NCBI RefSeq assembly: GCF_000154225.1
Contig: NZ_DS264586.1
Span: forward strand, 1,394,527-1,458,526
Source: Schaalia dentiphila ATCC 17982
GTDB lineage: Bacteria; Actinomycetota; Actinomycetes; Actinomycetales; Actinomycetaceae
Length of the DNA: 64,000 bases
Direction: 5' to 3'
Part shown: positions 8,882-17,839 of the stretch, piece by piece
Layout: each line of letters starts with the position of its first letter
Position numbering within the stretch: the stretch's first letter is position 1
Notes under the pieces: generated by a model
Database searches by the model: none
What the model saw: the letters and a program-made list of their open reading frames with translations, nothing else
What the model was told of the DNA's origin: nothing
Position numbers and translations under genes: made by a program

Positions 8882-10350
8882 GCGAGAGGCGTTACGCGGA
8901 CGGCTACCGCAAGCTGCGCAAGGCCGATGAGCCCCGTCGTATTGCCTACGACGTTCTCCACGAGGTCGAGACCCAGGGCGCGTTCACGAACATCATTTTG
9001 CCGAAAGCCCTGCGTCAGGCACGGCGCGACGGTCACTTCTCCGATCGGGACGCCGCCTTCACCTCCGAACTCGTCCACGGCACGCTGCGTGCGATCGGCC
9101 GACTCGACTGGGTGATCTCCCGTCATATCGACCGTCCCCTGGCTGATCTCGATCCGCGCGCGCTCGTCGTTCTGCGCATGGGTGCCCACCAGCTCCTCGA
9201 CATGCGAGTGCCTGATCATGCTGCTGTGTCGGCGACTGTGGACGTCGCACGAGAGCACCTGACGGATGGCCCCGTGCGTTTCGTTAATGCCGTGTTGCGC
9301 TCGATCACTCGCGAGGATCCGTCCGAGCGTGAGGCAGCTATGGATGCCATCGCCGACGAGGATCAAGCCCTCGGCGTGCGCTACTCGCACCCGGCGTGGA
9401 TGGTCACTGCGTTCCGCGACGCTCTGAAGGCCCACGGCTACCCCGAGGATGAACTTCTCGACGTTCTCGTGGCTGATAACGAGGTTCCCACGGTCACTCT
9501 GGTGGCCCGCCCGTCGTTGATGAGCGTCGACGAACTCGCCGATGAGGCCGAGGATATTCTCGACACGCGCGTCGCCCTGGGTGCTGTCTCCCCGTATGCC
9601 GTGCTCCTCGAATCCGGCGATCCCGCGCGCCTGCCCTCGATTCGCGACGGCCGCGCCGGCGCACAGGATGAGGGTTCGCAGCTCGCTGCCCTCATCGCCG
9701 CGTCCGCACCGCTTGAGGGCGACAACGACGAGCGCTGGCTCGACCTGTGTGCGGGTCCCGGTGGCAAGGCTGCTCTTCTGGCCGGCCTCGCCGCTGGCGT
9801 GGGAGCACGCGTGACCGCTAACGAGGTGCACCCGCACCGCGCCCGCCTCGTGGAGCGCACGACACGCCAGTTCGACTCCATTGAGGTCGTGAGCGGCGAC
9901 GGTCGTACCTTCGGTGGTGGCCAGAGCGCATGGCGCCTCGGCTCGTTTGACCGTGTCGTCGTCGATGCCCCCTGCTCGGGCATGGGGTCGATGCGCCGCC
10001 GCCCCGAGTCCCGTTGGAACCGCACGCCCGCGGACGTGGAGGAGCTGACTGTTCTCCAGCGCGAACTACTCGATCGAGCAGTCGCGCTGACACGCCCCGG
10101 AGGCGTTCTCACATACATCACGTGTTCGCCGCACGCGGCCGAGACACGTGAACAGGTCGAGCGTCTGCTCAAGGCTGGCGAGGTCGAACTGCTTGACACC
10201 GTGGCGCTCGCAAACGAATGCGCACCCCAAGCGCTGGACGTGCCGGCATCTGCGGGCGTCATCAAAGGGTTTAGCGGTCGGACGCTCCAGCTCTGGGATC
10301 ACCGTTTCGGCACGGATCTTATGTTTGTAGCCTGCCTGCGCAAGCGCTAG
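8878..10350 (+). CDS. rsmB: 16S rRNA m5C967-type methyltransferase (Sun/RsmB), with NusB-like domain
   Basis: This 490-aa protein has two domains. An N-terminal NusB-like RNA-binding fold (residues about 15-150: [35 protein letters not shown]) is followed by a Rossmann methyltransferase. The SAM site is [17 protein letters not shown] (about residue 290). The two family cysteines are present, in the [12 protein letters not shown] motif and in [14 protein letters not shown]. It methylates a cytosine at C5 in 16S rRNA. It is translationally coupled to fmt. The rpe -10 hexamer overlaps its stop codon. Confidence 0.94.
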   Translation: MSERRYADGYRKLRKADEPRRIAYDVLHEVETQGAFTNIILPKALRQARRDGHFSDRDAAFTSELVHGTLRAIGRLDWVISRHIDRPLADLDPRALVVLRMGAHQLLDMRVPDHAAVSATVDVAREHLTDGPVRFVNAVLRSITREDPSEREAAMDAIADEDQALGVRYSHPAWMVTAFRDALKAHGYPEDELLDVLVADNEVPTVTLVARPSLMSVDELADEAEDILDTRVALGAVSPYAVLLESGDPARLPSIRDGRAGAQDEGSQLAALIAASAPLEGDNDERWLDLCAGPGGKAALLAGLAAGVGARVTANEVHPHRARLVERTTRQFDSIEVVSGDGRTFGGGQSAWRLGSFDRVVVDAPCSGMGSMRRRPESRWNRTPADVEELTVLQRELLDRAVALTRPGGVLTYITCSPHAAETREQVERLLKAGEVELLDTVALANECAPQALDVPASAGVIKGFSGRTLQLWDHRFGTDLMFVACLRKR

Positions 10351-10353
10351 CAT
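10348..10353 (+). promoter_or_regulatory. -10 element (TAGCAT) of a predicted leaderless rpe promoter
   Basis: TAGCAT overlaps the rsmB stop codon and ends 7 nt before the rpe ATG. No Shine-Dalgarno site is present. This suggests an internal leaderless promoter at the end of the fmt-rsmB operon. Confidence 0.45.
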
Positions 10354-10360
10354 ATGCGTT

Positions 10361-11023
10361 ATGAACGCCACAATTAGCCCGTCGATTCTCAACTGCGACA
10401 TCGCTAACCTGCGCGGTGAGCTCACCAAGATCGCAGGAGCGGATATCGCTCACGTCGACGTCATGGACAACCATTTCGTCCCCAACCTCTCATGGGGTCT
10501 GCCCGTCGCGGAGGCTGTCGTCAAGTCCGGCATTCTGCCGGTCGACGCACACCTCATGATCGAAGACCCGGATCGTTGGGCTCCGCAGTATGCGGAGGTC
10601 GGTTGTGAGTCCGTCACCTTCCACGCAGAGGCCGCTGCAGCGCCGCTGCGCCTGGCGCGCGAGCTGCACCGCATCGGCGCACGCGCCGGCCTGGCTCTGA
10701 AGCCGGCGACTGACATCGCACCGTTCGTCGACATCCTCAACGAGTTCGACATGATCCTCATCATGACGGTCGAGCCCGGCTTCGGCGGCCAGTCCTTCAT
10801 CGAGCAGATGATCCCGAAGATCGAGCGCACGCGCACCGCGATCAACGCCGCAGGTCTGCAGGTGTCGATCCAGGTCGATGGCGGCATCTCGCGTGCGACC
10901 ATCGAGCGCGCGGCCGAGGCCGGCGCCGACAACTTCGTCGCTGGTTCCGCGGTCTTCCGCGCTGACGACGCTCATCGTGAGGTGGAGGCGCTGCGCGAAC
11001 TCGCCAACGCACACTCGCACTGA
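10361..11023 (+). CDS. rpe: Ribulose-phosphate 3-epimerase
   Basis: This 220-aa TIM-barrel enzyme interconverts ribulose 5-phosphate and xylulose 5-phosphate in the pentose phosphate pathway. Key segments are SPSILNCD at the start, [16 protein letters not shown] with metal and phosphate ligands, the [10 protein letters not shown] strand, [12 protein letters not shown] and QVDGGIS. It is the last gene of the metK-priA-fmt-rsmB run and is followed directly by a strong intrinsic terminator. The rest of the oxidative branch (tkt, zwf, opcA, pgl) lies 31 kb away in the same window. Confidence 0.96.
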   Translation: MNATISPSILNCDIANLRGELTKIAGADIAHVDVMDNHFVPNLSWGLPVAEAVVKSGILPVDAHLMIEDPDRWAPQYAEVGCESVTFHAEAAAAPLRLARELHRIGARAGLALKPATDIAPFVDILNEFDMILIMTVEPGFGGQSFIEQMIPKIERTRTAINAAGLQVSIQVDGGISRATIERAAEAGADNFVAGSAVFRADDAHREVEALRELANAHSH

Positions 11024-11036
11024 TCGCACAGGCTTT

Positions 11037-11080
11037 CGGGCGGCCGGAACGAGATCCCGTTCCGGCCGCCCGTTTTCTTT
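11037..11080 (+). terminator. Intrinsic terminator after rpe
   Basis: A perfect 15-bp GC-rich stem (11037-11051 with 11058-11072) and a 6-nt loop are followed by TTTTCTTT. It separates the housekeeping operon from the riboswitch-controlled transport genes. Confidence 0.9.
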
Positions 11081-11133
11081 CATAGCGGATACGCCTCGCA
11101 TGGTGCGCCCGTCGGTGGCACAATGGCACACGA

Positions 11134-11257
11134 GTACTCCGGGGTCGGTGAAAGTCCGAACCGGCGGTGATAGTCCGCGACCCGCCCTCACAGAACGAGG
11201 GCGGTTGAGCCGGTGAAATTCCGGCACCGACGGTTAAAGTCCGGATGGGAGGAGTGC
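11134..11257 (+). promoter_or_regulatory. FMN riboswitch (RFN element)
   Basis: The stretch carries the conserved RFN core: GGGGTCGGTGAAAGTCCG, ACCGGCGGTGATAGTCCGCG, a variable CCGCCCTC/GAGGGCGG stem, then GAGCCGGTGAAATTCCGGC, CCGACGGTTAAAGTCCGG and ATGGGAGGAGT. ACTCC at the 5' end pairs with GGAGT at the 3' end to close P1. FMN binding by this class represses downstream genes. No poly-T terminator follows, so control of translation initiation of the permease gene is likely, as is common in high-GC bacteria. The 5' boundary is set from the P1 pairing. Confidence 0.95.
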
Positions 11258-11316
11258 ATGAGGCGCATCCGTGCGTCTGCTGTGCTGCGCGTACCCCCGG
11301 TGTCGGAAAGTAAGTC

Positions 11317-12090
11317 GTGGCAACTCGGAACAAGCCTCGCGGTGCTCTTACCGTCGCGGCACCGATCATTTTCCTCGCCGTGCTGTTGGCGGGGTGGTGG
11401 CTATCGACCACGCTGACCGGCATCGAGGCCTGGCGCCTACCTAACCCCATGTCCGTCATCTCCAAGGGATCGGTGATCCTGGCGCTTCCGTCAACCTGGC
11501 ACAAGGTCCAGGTGACGGGTGCCGAGGCCGTCGCTGGGTGTCTGCTCGGCTCGGTCGTCGCGTTGCCGTCCGCGTATGTGATCTACCGGTCGCGTATTTT
11601 GGCTGCTGCGGTAGAGCCCTTTCTCGGGGCAACCCAAGCATTACCAGCAATCGCTATTGCACCAATTCTTGTGCTGTGGGTCGGCTACGGATTCATGTCC
11701 ATCGTCGTCCTGTGCGCCCTGATGGTGTTCTTTCCGATTCTTGTCTCGACGGTCGTCGGCTTGCGCCATATTGACCGCGAGCTTCTCGAAGCTGCTGCAT
11801 TGGACGGGGCGACGGGATGGACGATGGCACTCTACATGGAGCTCCCGCTGGCCGCTCCCGCGATTTTGGGCGGCCTGCGTAACGGGTTCGCCCTGTCGGT
11901 GACGGGCGCAGTCGTGGGGGAGATGGTGATGGGTGGCTCCGGGCTCGGGCAGGTACTCACTCAGATGAGAAACAACGTGGACACCGCCGGAATGTTCGTC
12001 ATCATTATCATTTTGTGCACGATGGCGACTCTTCTCTACACGATCGTGTACAGGATCGAGCGGTCGAAGCGTTATGAGATCACGCAGTGA
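11317..12090 (+). CDS. ribX: ABC transporter permease, predicted riboflavin importer RibX
   Basis: This 257-aa inner-membrane permease is of the NitT/TauT/ThiX type with about six hydrophobic helices. The EAA loop that contacts the ATPase is intact (EAAALDGATGWTMALY, then ELPLAAPAIL, residues about 155-180). It begins with GTG at 11317 preceded by GGAAAG, about 60 nt after the FMN riboswitch. The riboswitch predicts a flavin or flavin-precursor substrate. RibX/RibY pairs under FMN riboswitches are known in Actinobacteria and Chloroflexi. The stop overlaps a possible GTG of the next gene. No ATP-binding subunit is encoded nearby, so an ATPase from another locus would have to be shared. Confidence 0.82.
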   Translation: MATRNKPRGALTVAAPIIFLAVLLAGWWLSTTLTGIEAWRLPNPMSVISKGSVILALPSTWHKVQVTGAEAVAGCLLGSVVALPSAYVIYRSRILAAAVEPFLGATQALPAIAIAPILVLWVGYGFMSIVVLCALMVFFPILVSTVVGLRHIDRELLEAAALDGATGWTMALYMELPLAAPAILGGLRNGFALSVTGAVVGEMVMGGSGLGQVLTQMRNNVDTAGMFVIIIILCTMATLLYTIVYRIERSKRYEITQ

Positions 12091-12101
12091 AGGAGAATCT
12101 C

Positions 12102-13145
12102 TTGAAGCTTTCCACAATCGTTCGTGCCGCAGTCGTCGGCGCATGTACTTCGTTGGTCCTGGCGGCGTGCACGCCGGGAGACAAGGCCGCTCAGTCGGGA
12201 ACGGACGGCGATTCGGAGGTCACGATCGGCCTGACGTACATCCCCAACATTCAGTTCTCGCCCGTTTACGTTGCGGACGCGCAGGGAACGTACGCGGATA
12301 ACGGTATCGTCCCAACAATTCGGCACCACGGGTCGCACGAGGGCTTTTTTACGGCGCTTCTGGCAGGTGAGGAGGATGTCGTCATCGCGTCGGGAGACGA
12401 AGCGGCGGTCGCTGCCTCGCAGGGCCTCGATATCGTGTCGATTGGCCAGTATTACGCCTCCTACCCAGGCGCAGTGATCGTTCCAGAGGATTCCGACATC
12501 CACTCTCTTGCTGACCTCAAGGGCAAGACGGTGGGCATTCCGGGTGAGCACGGTGCGAACTACTATGCGACGCGCGCCGCCATGCAGGAAGCTGGTCTTA
12601 GCGAGTCGGACGTGACGATCTCTCCGATCGGATACACGCAGCAGGCCGCACTCGCGTCGGGTCAGGTCGACGCAGTCGTCGGCTTTACCAACAACGACGC
12701 CGTGCAGATGCGACTGGCCGGCCTTCAGATCCGCGAGATCACGCTGAACCCCACATCGACACCGCTGGTGAGCGCGTCCTTCATCACCACTCACAAGTGG
12801 GCGCAGGAGCACCCGGAACAGGCGCGCGCAGTTGTCGCGGCCACGACCAAGGCCATGAACGATATCGCTGCGGCCCCCCAGATCGCCCTCGACGCGACGA
12901 AGCAGTGGGATACCTCGTTGACCGACGAGGCGACGTTGTCCGCGGCGAACGCTGTTCTTGCCGCAACGGTTCCTCTCTGGCTGGGCGACACCGGGACTGC
13001 AACGGGGGCGCAAGACCTGGCTACCTGGGCGCAGATGGTCACCTTCCTCGATTCTCTCGGGGAGCTTGAGGGGTCGGTGGATGCGACGACACTCGCGACC
13101 AACGACTATGTGAGCGCCAACGATAGCGCGTCGCCTCAGTCCTAA
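12102..13145 (+). CDS. ribY: Riboflavin/precursor-binding lipoprotein of ABC importer, RibY-like (NMT1/THI5 fold)
   Basis: This 347-aa exported lipoprotein has a short basic N-terminus, a hydrophobic stretch and the lipobox LAAC. The mature part begins with T-P-G-D. It contains the NMT1/ThiY-like core: VTIGLTYIPNIQFSPVYVAD, FFTALLAGEEDVVIASGDEA, and the LADLKGKTVGIPGEHGANYY hinge segment. I start at TTG 12102, which has AAGGAG 6 nt upstream; a GTG at 12087 overlapping the ribX stop is the alternative, with no ribosome binding site. Partner permease RibX and the upstream FMN riboswitch indicate flavin uptake. The exact ligand is inference. Confidence 0.82.
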   Translation: MKLSTIVRAAVVGACTSLVLAACTPGDKAAQSGTDGDSEVTIGLTYIPNIQFSPVYVADAQGTYADNGIVPTIRHHGSHEGFFTALLAGEEDVVIASGDEAAVAASQGLDIVSIGQYYASYPGAVIVPEDSDIHSLADLKGKTVGIPGEHGANYYATRAAMQEAGLSESDVTISPIGYTQQAALASGQVDAVVGFTNNDAVQMRLAGLQIREITLNPTSTPLVSASFITTHKWAQEHPEQARAVVAATTKAMNDIAAAPQIALDATKQWDTSLTDEATLSAANAVLAATVPLWLGDTGTATGAQDLATWAQMVTFLDSLGELEGSVDATTLATNDYVSANDSASPQS

Positions 13146-13182
13146 ACGGTGCGCCGTATGCTCGGGACGCGCGCGTTTCGCG

Positions 13183-13188
13183 TAGGGT
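13183..13188 (+). promoter_or_regulatory. -10 element (TAGGGT) of a predicted leaderless pafB promoter
   Basis: TAGGGT ends 6 nt before the pafB GTG. The spacer AGGCGG could be read as a weak purine-rich site but touches the start codon, so leaderless transcription fits better. Confidence 0.5.
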
Positions 13189-13194
13189 AGGCGG

Positions 13195-14127
13195 GTGAGT
13201 ACCGCTGTCAACGCTAACGTGCGCGTCCTCGAGCTTTTCGTCGAGCTCCTGGGCGCGCGTCCCGGGCGCACGAAGGCGCAATTGCGTGCTCTTCCCGGAT
13301 ATCAGGGGCTCGCGGACGATGCCTTCGAAACGCAGTTCCAGCGAGACAAAGACGCGCTGCGCGACGCTGGTGCCCACATGACGATTCACTCTGGGGAGCG
13401 TTACAGCATCGCCTGGGATTCTTTTGCGCCCGGCATCGAGGTGACGAGTACCGACCGCGCGCTCATGTCGCTGGCTGCACGCGCGTGGGATAGCAGCGAA
13501 TTCTTCGCCGACGCGATCGATGCGAAGGCGGCTGCAGCTTCCTCCGACGACGTTTCTGCTCCGACAATTCGCCTGGGTCTCACCGGCCTCGGGGCAGCCA
13601 CCGTGTTGGCGCAGGCAATTCGCGAGCGGCGCGTGGTGTGCTTCGAATACCCGGGATCTCGCGAGCTCACAGAGCGCTCCGTCGAGCCGTGGGCCCTGTC
13701 GGTCCAGGGCCGCGCCTTGTACCTGTGGGGATGGGACCTCGATCGCGGCAGCGAGCGTACATTCCGTGTATCGCGCATTCGCTCCCAGATTTCGTTCATC
13801 GGGGAACCGGGAGATGCATCGCTCCCGCCCGAGGGAGCAGTGTTTCCGCGTGTGTCATCGTTCGTCTCTCCCGTCGTCGACGTGCGTGGGGACTGCACTG
13901 CACGCACGCTTCTTCATGGTTACGAGGCCGGGGCAGCATCTGAGGAGCACGGTTCGCCTCGGCATGGCTGGGAGCGCGTCGCGCTCGAAGGCGCAGAATT
14001 GGGAACGTGGATGGGTCGTCTTCTTCCCCTGGCATCTGACGTGGTCGTCGTATCACCCGAGTCCCTGCGCGACGCGATGTTGACGCGCCTGCGCGCGGCC
14101 GCCAAGTGGGGTGAGCACGATGCCTGA
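13195..14127 (+). CDS. pafB: WYL-domain transcriptional regulator PafB
   Basis: This 310-aa protein has an N-terminal helix-turn-helix region (residues about 1-70, ending RYSIAWDSF) and a WYL domain in the middle (IRERRVVCFEYPGSRELTER, WALSVQGRALYLWGWDLD, TFRVSRIRS). In mycobacteria PafB and PafC form a heterodimer that activates the LexA-independent DNA-damage response. The neighbour pafC overlaps its 3' end. The usual upstream gene pafA (Pup ligase) is not here; the flavin transporter is. The start is GTG with a TAGGGT -10 hexamer 6 nt before it. Confidence 0.87.
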   Translation: MSTAVNANVRVLELFVELLGARPGRTKAQLRALPGYQGLADDAFETQFQRDKDALRDAGAHMTIHSGERYSIAWDSFAPGIEVTSTDRALMSLAARAWDSSEFFADAIDAKAAAASSDDVSAPTIRLGLTGLGAATVLAQAIRERRVVCFEYPGSRELTERSVEPWALSVQGRALYLWGWDLDRGSERTFRVSRIRSQISFIGEPGDASLPPEGAVFPRVSSFVSPVVDVRGDCTARTLLHGYEAGAASEEHGSPRHGWERVALEGAELGTWMGRLLPLASDVVVVSPESLRDAMLTRLRAAAKWGEHDA

Positions 14128-15058
14128 GAACGTACAGTTGGCCGTTGTCCGCCTCGCTTCGATGGTGGCGTGGATGAGTGAGCACCCGGGCGCGAACGTC
14201 GATGAGATCGCAGCGCATTTCCATCGCACTCGCCGACAGGTGCGTCGTGATATCGAGTATCTAGCGTCCGTTGGAGATTCACTGCCCGGCGCGTCCTTCG
14301 AGCTCGATTGGGAGCTCTACGAGCAAGAACAGCGCGTGTCACTACGCTCGACGCTGGGCGCTTCGGCGCCGCTGCGCCTGTCCACGCTAGAGGCGCAGGC
14401 TCTTCTCATCGGACTGTCTGCGATCACCCCGCTACTTGGCATGGATCTTGCCGCTCATGTTCCGCATGCCGCCCTCGTCGTCTGCGCGCTCGGGGGCCTG
14501 AAAGAGGCCGACGCCGAACAGCGTGTGGAGGCGATTCCTTCTCTGGCCTCGTCGAGCGAGAGCCTCGAGACCCTGCGCGACGCCCTTCTGCGCGAAGAAC
14601 GTGTGTCTTTCACCTACGTGTCCGCTTCTGGCGTTCGCACGCGCCGCATCGTCGACCCGTGGTCGCTCGAGGCGAGCGCGAGCGGCTGGCTGCTGCGCGG
14701 CTGGTGCACTCGCGCGGGGGAGGCTCGCAGCTTCGCGGTCGTATCGATCAGCGACGTGCGTGGCGAGGGGCCACGCGTCGAGGAGCCGCGCCGCATTCGT
14801 CATGACGCACCCACCTGGACGCTCGACGTCGATCGCGATGCCCGGTGGATCGCCGACGAATACGACGGTCATATCGTCGCCGAGCTGGAGGGCGGGGGAG
14901 CACGCATCACCCTGCCCGTCTGGAACGAACAGTGGGGCATGAGCCTCCTCATCGACATTGCCCCACACCTACGCGCAGCAACGCCGGATATGCGCGACGA
15001 GGCCGCACGCCGTGCGCGCTCAGTTTTGTCGATCTGGACCCGAGAGGATGCATCGTGA
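14120..15058 (+). CDS. pafC: WYL-domain transcriptional regulator PafC
   Basis: This 312-aa partner of PafB begins with a winged-helix segment (NVDEIAAHFHRTRRQVRRDI, residues about 25-45) and has a WYL domain (REERVSFTYVSASGVRTRR, VDPWSLEASASGWLLRGWC) plus a C-terminal WCX-like part. I chose ATG 14120 because GGGGTGAG precedes it by a normal distance. GTG 14111 has the G-run directly adjacent and no spacer. It overlaps pafB by 8 nt and its stop overlaps the helY GTG (GTGA), so pafB-pafC-helY are one translational unit. In mycobacteria tatA and tatC sit between pafC and helY; here they are absent. Confidence 0.87.
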   Translation: MPENVQLAVVRLASMVAWMSEHPGANVDEIAAHFHRTRRQVRRDIEYLASVGDSLPGASFELDWELYEQEQRVSLRSTLGASAPLRLSTLEAQALLIGLSAITPLLGMDLAAHVPHAALVVCALGGLKEADAEQRVEAIPSLASSSESLETLRDALLREERVSFTYVSASGVRTRRIVDPWSLEASASGWLLRGWCTRAGEARSFAVVSISDVRGEGPRVEEPRRIRHDAPTWTLDVDRDARWIADEYDGHIVAELEGGGARITLPVWNEQWGMSLLIDIAPHLRAATPDMRDEAARRARSVLSIWTREDAS

Positions 15059-17823
15059 GCCCCAAACGACGTCGACACCGCACCCGGGATACTGATCACG
15101 TCACCCAGCGCGAGGAGGAAGTCGGCCTCGGCGTGGGCAGTGCAGCCCAGCGCTACGCAGCGTACAAGGCCGAGGCGCGGGCCGCCTCGTCGCTACGCGC
15201 GCGCTGGGTCTCCTCGCTGAGCTTTACCCCGGACCCGTTCCAGATCCAGGCACTCGATGCCGTCGAGGCTGGCAGCTCCGTCCTCGTTGCCGCCCCCACG
15301 GGTGCAGGAAAGACGATCGTCGGCCAGTTCGGTGCCTACGTCGCCCTCGAGCAGGGAATGCGCGCGTTCTACACGACGCCGATCAAGGCACTGTCCAACC
15401 AGAAGTACCTGGAGCTGTGCGACCTGTACGGCGCGGACAACGTCGGCCTGGCGACCGGAGACACGTCGGTCAACTCCGGTGCCCCGGTCGTCGTCATGAC
15501 GACAGAGGTCCTGCGTAACATGATCTACGCGGGTGCATCCCTGAGCGACTTGGGCGTCGTCATCCTTGACGAGGTCCACTACCTGGCGGATAAGATGCGC
15601 GGCCCGGTGTGGGAGGAAGTGATCATTCACCTGCCCGCACACGTCGCGATCATCGCCCTGTCGGCGACGGTGTCGAACGCCGAGGAGTTCGGGGCCTGGA
15701 TCCGGGAAGTGCGCTCCTCCTGCGAGATCATCGTGTCCGAAAAGCGTCCCGTCCCGCTCTATCAGCACATGATCGTCGGCGAGGACATTTTTGACCTGTA
15801 CGCGCCCACCGGAAAGGGAAAGCTCAATCCCGAGCTTGTGGCAGCGACACGCGACTCCGAGATGCGCGGCGGGCGCGGCTCACGCTCGTGGAACCGCGAG
15901 GTCCGGGTTCGTCGTGAGTCGCGTCCCTCCACTCTCATTTCACTCGATCGCGCGCGGCTGCTGCCCGCCATCACGTTCATCTTCTCGCGGGCAGGATGCG
16001 AGGACGCGGTGCGTCAGATCCTCTCCACGCGCATCACGCTGACGACGCGATCGGAAGCCGCAGAGATCGAGAGCTACGTGGATGAGGTCATCGCGCTTCT
16101 ACCTCCCGAGGACGCCATCGTCCTCGGCGCCGAGGCGTGGAAACGCGGCCTCATGCGCGGCATCGCCGCCCACCACGCTGGCATGCTGCCCCTCATGAAG
16201 GAGAGCGTCGAGCACCTGTTCTCGCGCGGCCTTGTCAAGATGGTGTACGCGACCGAGACGCTCGCGCTCGGCATCAATATGCCCGCCCGCACGGTCGTCA
16301 TCGAATCGCTGACGAAGTGGAACGGCTCGGCGCACGTCTCTCTGTCCGCCGGGGAGTACACGCAGCTGTCGGGTCGCGCGGGGCGTCGCGGTATCGACAC
16401 CGAAGGGCACGCTGTCGTCTCACATCGTGGGGGAGTGGCACCCGAAGAGGTCGCAGCCCTTGCTTCGAAGCGCACGTACCCGTTGATCTCCGCGTTCACT
16501 CCGACGTACAACATGGTCGTCAACCTGCTCGCGCGATCGACGCGCGCCCAGACTCGCAAGGTCCTGGAGTCTTCTTTCGCTCAGTATCAGGCCGATTCCG
16601 CTGTCGTCGCGCTCGCTTCGCGACTGACCGAGCTGGAGGCTCAGCGCGATGCGACGGCCGAGGACCTGTCGTGTTCGCACGGTGATGTCCGCGAGTACCT
16701 GACGCTGCGCGACCAGTTGGGTCAGGCGGAGAAGTCCGGTGCGCGGGCACGCAAGCGCGAGGCACGAGATGAATTGCGTCGTCTTCTGTCCGGCGTGCGC
16801 CCGGGCGACGTCCTAGTGCTGACTCGTGGCCGCAAGACGCGCCTGTGTGTCGTTGGGGCGAAGGCCACCAGCGCCTCGGGCAGGGTTGAGGTCTCGGTGA
16901 TCGGGGAGGACGCCACGTGGAGGGCACTGGCCCCCGAAGACGTGCGCGGTGCAATTGCAGTCGTCGGCCACATGCCGATTCCCGGCGGATCTGCGCTACG
17001 GCGCACGAAGGAGCGCACGCGCATCGCTGGGGAGCTGCGCTCCGGCGCAGCCAAGGGTATCTACGAGGTCCCTGCGGAGCCTACGCAGGCTTCTGATCCG
17101 GTTTCGGCACTGCGTGTCGCGATGCGTCAGCATCCGGTTCACCGCTGCCCGCACCGCGAGGAGCACGCTCGGGCGGGCGCCCAGTGGGCGCGCCTGGCGC
17201 GCGAGATTGATCGTCTCCGCTCATCGATCGACTCCCAGACGGGTTCCGTGGCCGCCCAGTTTGACCGCGTCTGCGCGGTCCTCGAACGTCTCGGATTTCT
17301 GGCCGGGGATGAGGTCACAGACGCAGGTCAGCGCTTGCGCCGAATCTTCGGTGAGCGCGACCTGGTGGTGGCCATGTCGATGAACGAGGGCACGTGGAAT
17401 GAGCTCGACGAGGCGGAACTCGCGTCGATGGTTTCTGCGCTCGTCTACGATTCTCGCTCCGACGACGATGCGCAGCAGTTGGCCCCTGCGGGCGTGGGCA
17501 TTCGACTGCAGGAAGCCTGGCACGAGAGCCTGGCAACCTTGGAGCGCGTGCACCGCGTCGAAAAGGCTTGTGGCTGTGACCTGACCCCGAGCCTTGACGC
17601 CGGTCTGATGGCTGCCACACTTGCGTGGGCACACGGCTCGACGCTGGCCACGGCGATTGATGCCACGCCGATCCAGGCCGGGGACTTCGTCCGCTGGATG
17701 CGTCAGGTCATGGACTGCCTCGGTCAGATTGCGTCGGCGTCGTCTAGCGGCGAGCTTGCACGTAAAGCCGAGGCCGCGAAGGACCGCATCGGTCGCGGTA
17801 TCGTTGCGTGGTCGACGATTTGA
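15055..17823 (+). CDS. helY: Ski2-like DEAD/DEVH-box RNA helicase HelY
   Basis: This 922-aa superfamily-2 helicase resembles mycobacterial HelY and eukaryotic Mtr4/Ski2. It has a basic 15-residue N-terminus, Q-motif region DPFQIQAL, Walker A APTGAGKT (about residue 80), DEVH box in VVILDEVHYLAD (about 165-176), SAT motif (LSATVSNAEEFG), the conserved EKRPVPLYQHM block, motif V (TETLALGINMPARTVV) and motif VI (QLSGRAGRRGID). An insertion rich in Arg and Gly (about 280-310) and a long C-terminal helical region follow. It is presumed to act in RNA processing or decay. The start is GTG in the pafC stop. Confidence 0.92.
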   Translation: MSPKRRRHRTRDTDHVTQREEEVGLGVGSAAQRYAAYKAEARAASSLRARWVSSLSFTPDPFQIQALDAVEAGSSVLVAAPTGAGKTIVGQFGAYVALEQGMRAFYTTPIKALSNQKYLELCDLYGADNVGLATGDTSVNSGAPVVVMTTEVLRNMIYAGASLSDLGVVILDEVHYLADKMRGPVWEEVIIHLPAHVAIIALSATVSNAEEFGAWIREVRSSCEIIVSEKRPVPLYQHMIVGEDIFDLYAPTGKGKLNPELVAATRDSEMRGGRGSRSWNREVRVRRESRPSTLISLDRARLLPAITFIFSRAGCEDAVRQILSTRITLTTRSEAAEIESYVDEVIALLPPEDAIVLGAEAWKRGLMRGIAAHHAGMLPLMKESVEHLFSRGLVKMVYATETLALGINMPARTVVIESLTKWNGSAHVSLSAGEYTQLSGRAGRRGIDTEGHAVVSHRGGVAPEEVAALASKRTYPLISAFTPTYNMVVNLLARSTRAQTRKVLESSFAQYQADSAVVALASRLTELEAQRDATAEDLSCSHGDVREYLTLRDQLGQAEKSGARARKREARDELRRLLSGVRPGDVLVLTRGRKTRLCVVGAKATSASGRVEVSVIGEDATWRALAPEDVRGAIAVVGHMPIPGGSALRRTKERTRIAGELRSGAAKGIYEVPAEPTQASDPVSALRVAMRQHPVHRCPHREEHARAGAQWARLAREIDRLRSSIDSQTGSVAAQFDRVCAVLERLGFLAGDEVTDAGQRLRRIFGERDLVVAMSMNEGTWNELDEAELASMVSALVYDSRSDDDAQQLAPAGVGIRLQEAWHESLATLERVHRVEKACGCDLTPSLDAGLMAATLAWAHGSTLATAIDATPIQAGDFVRWMRQVMDCLGQIASASSSGELARKAEAAKDRIGRGIVAWSTI

Positions 17824-17839
17824 GACACGTGGAGGGCTA

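Noticed and set aside
11258..11316. Terminator as expression platform of the FMN riboswitch
   Set aside because: No stable hairpin followed by a T-run is seen; translational control is more likely.
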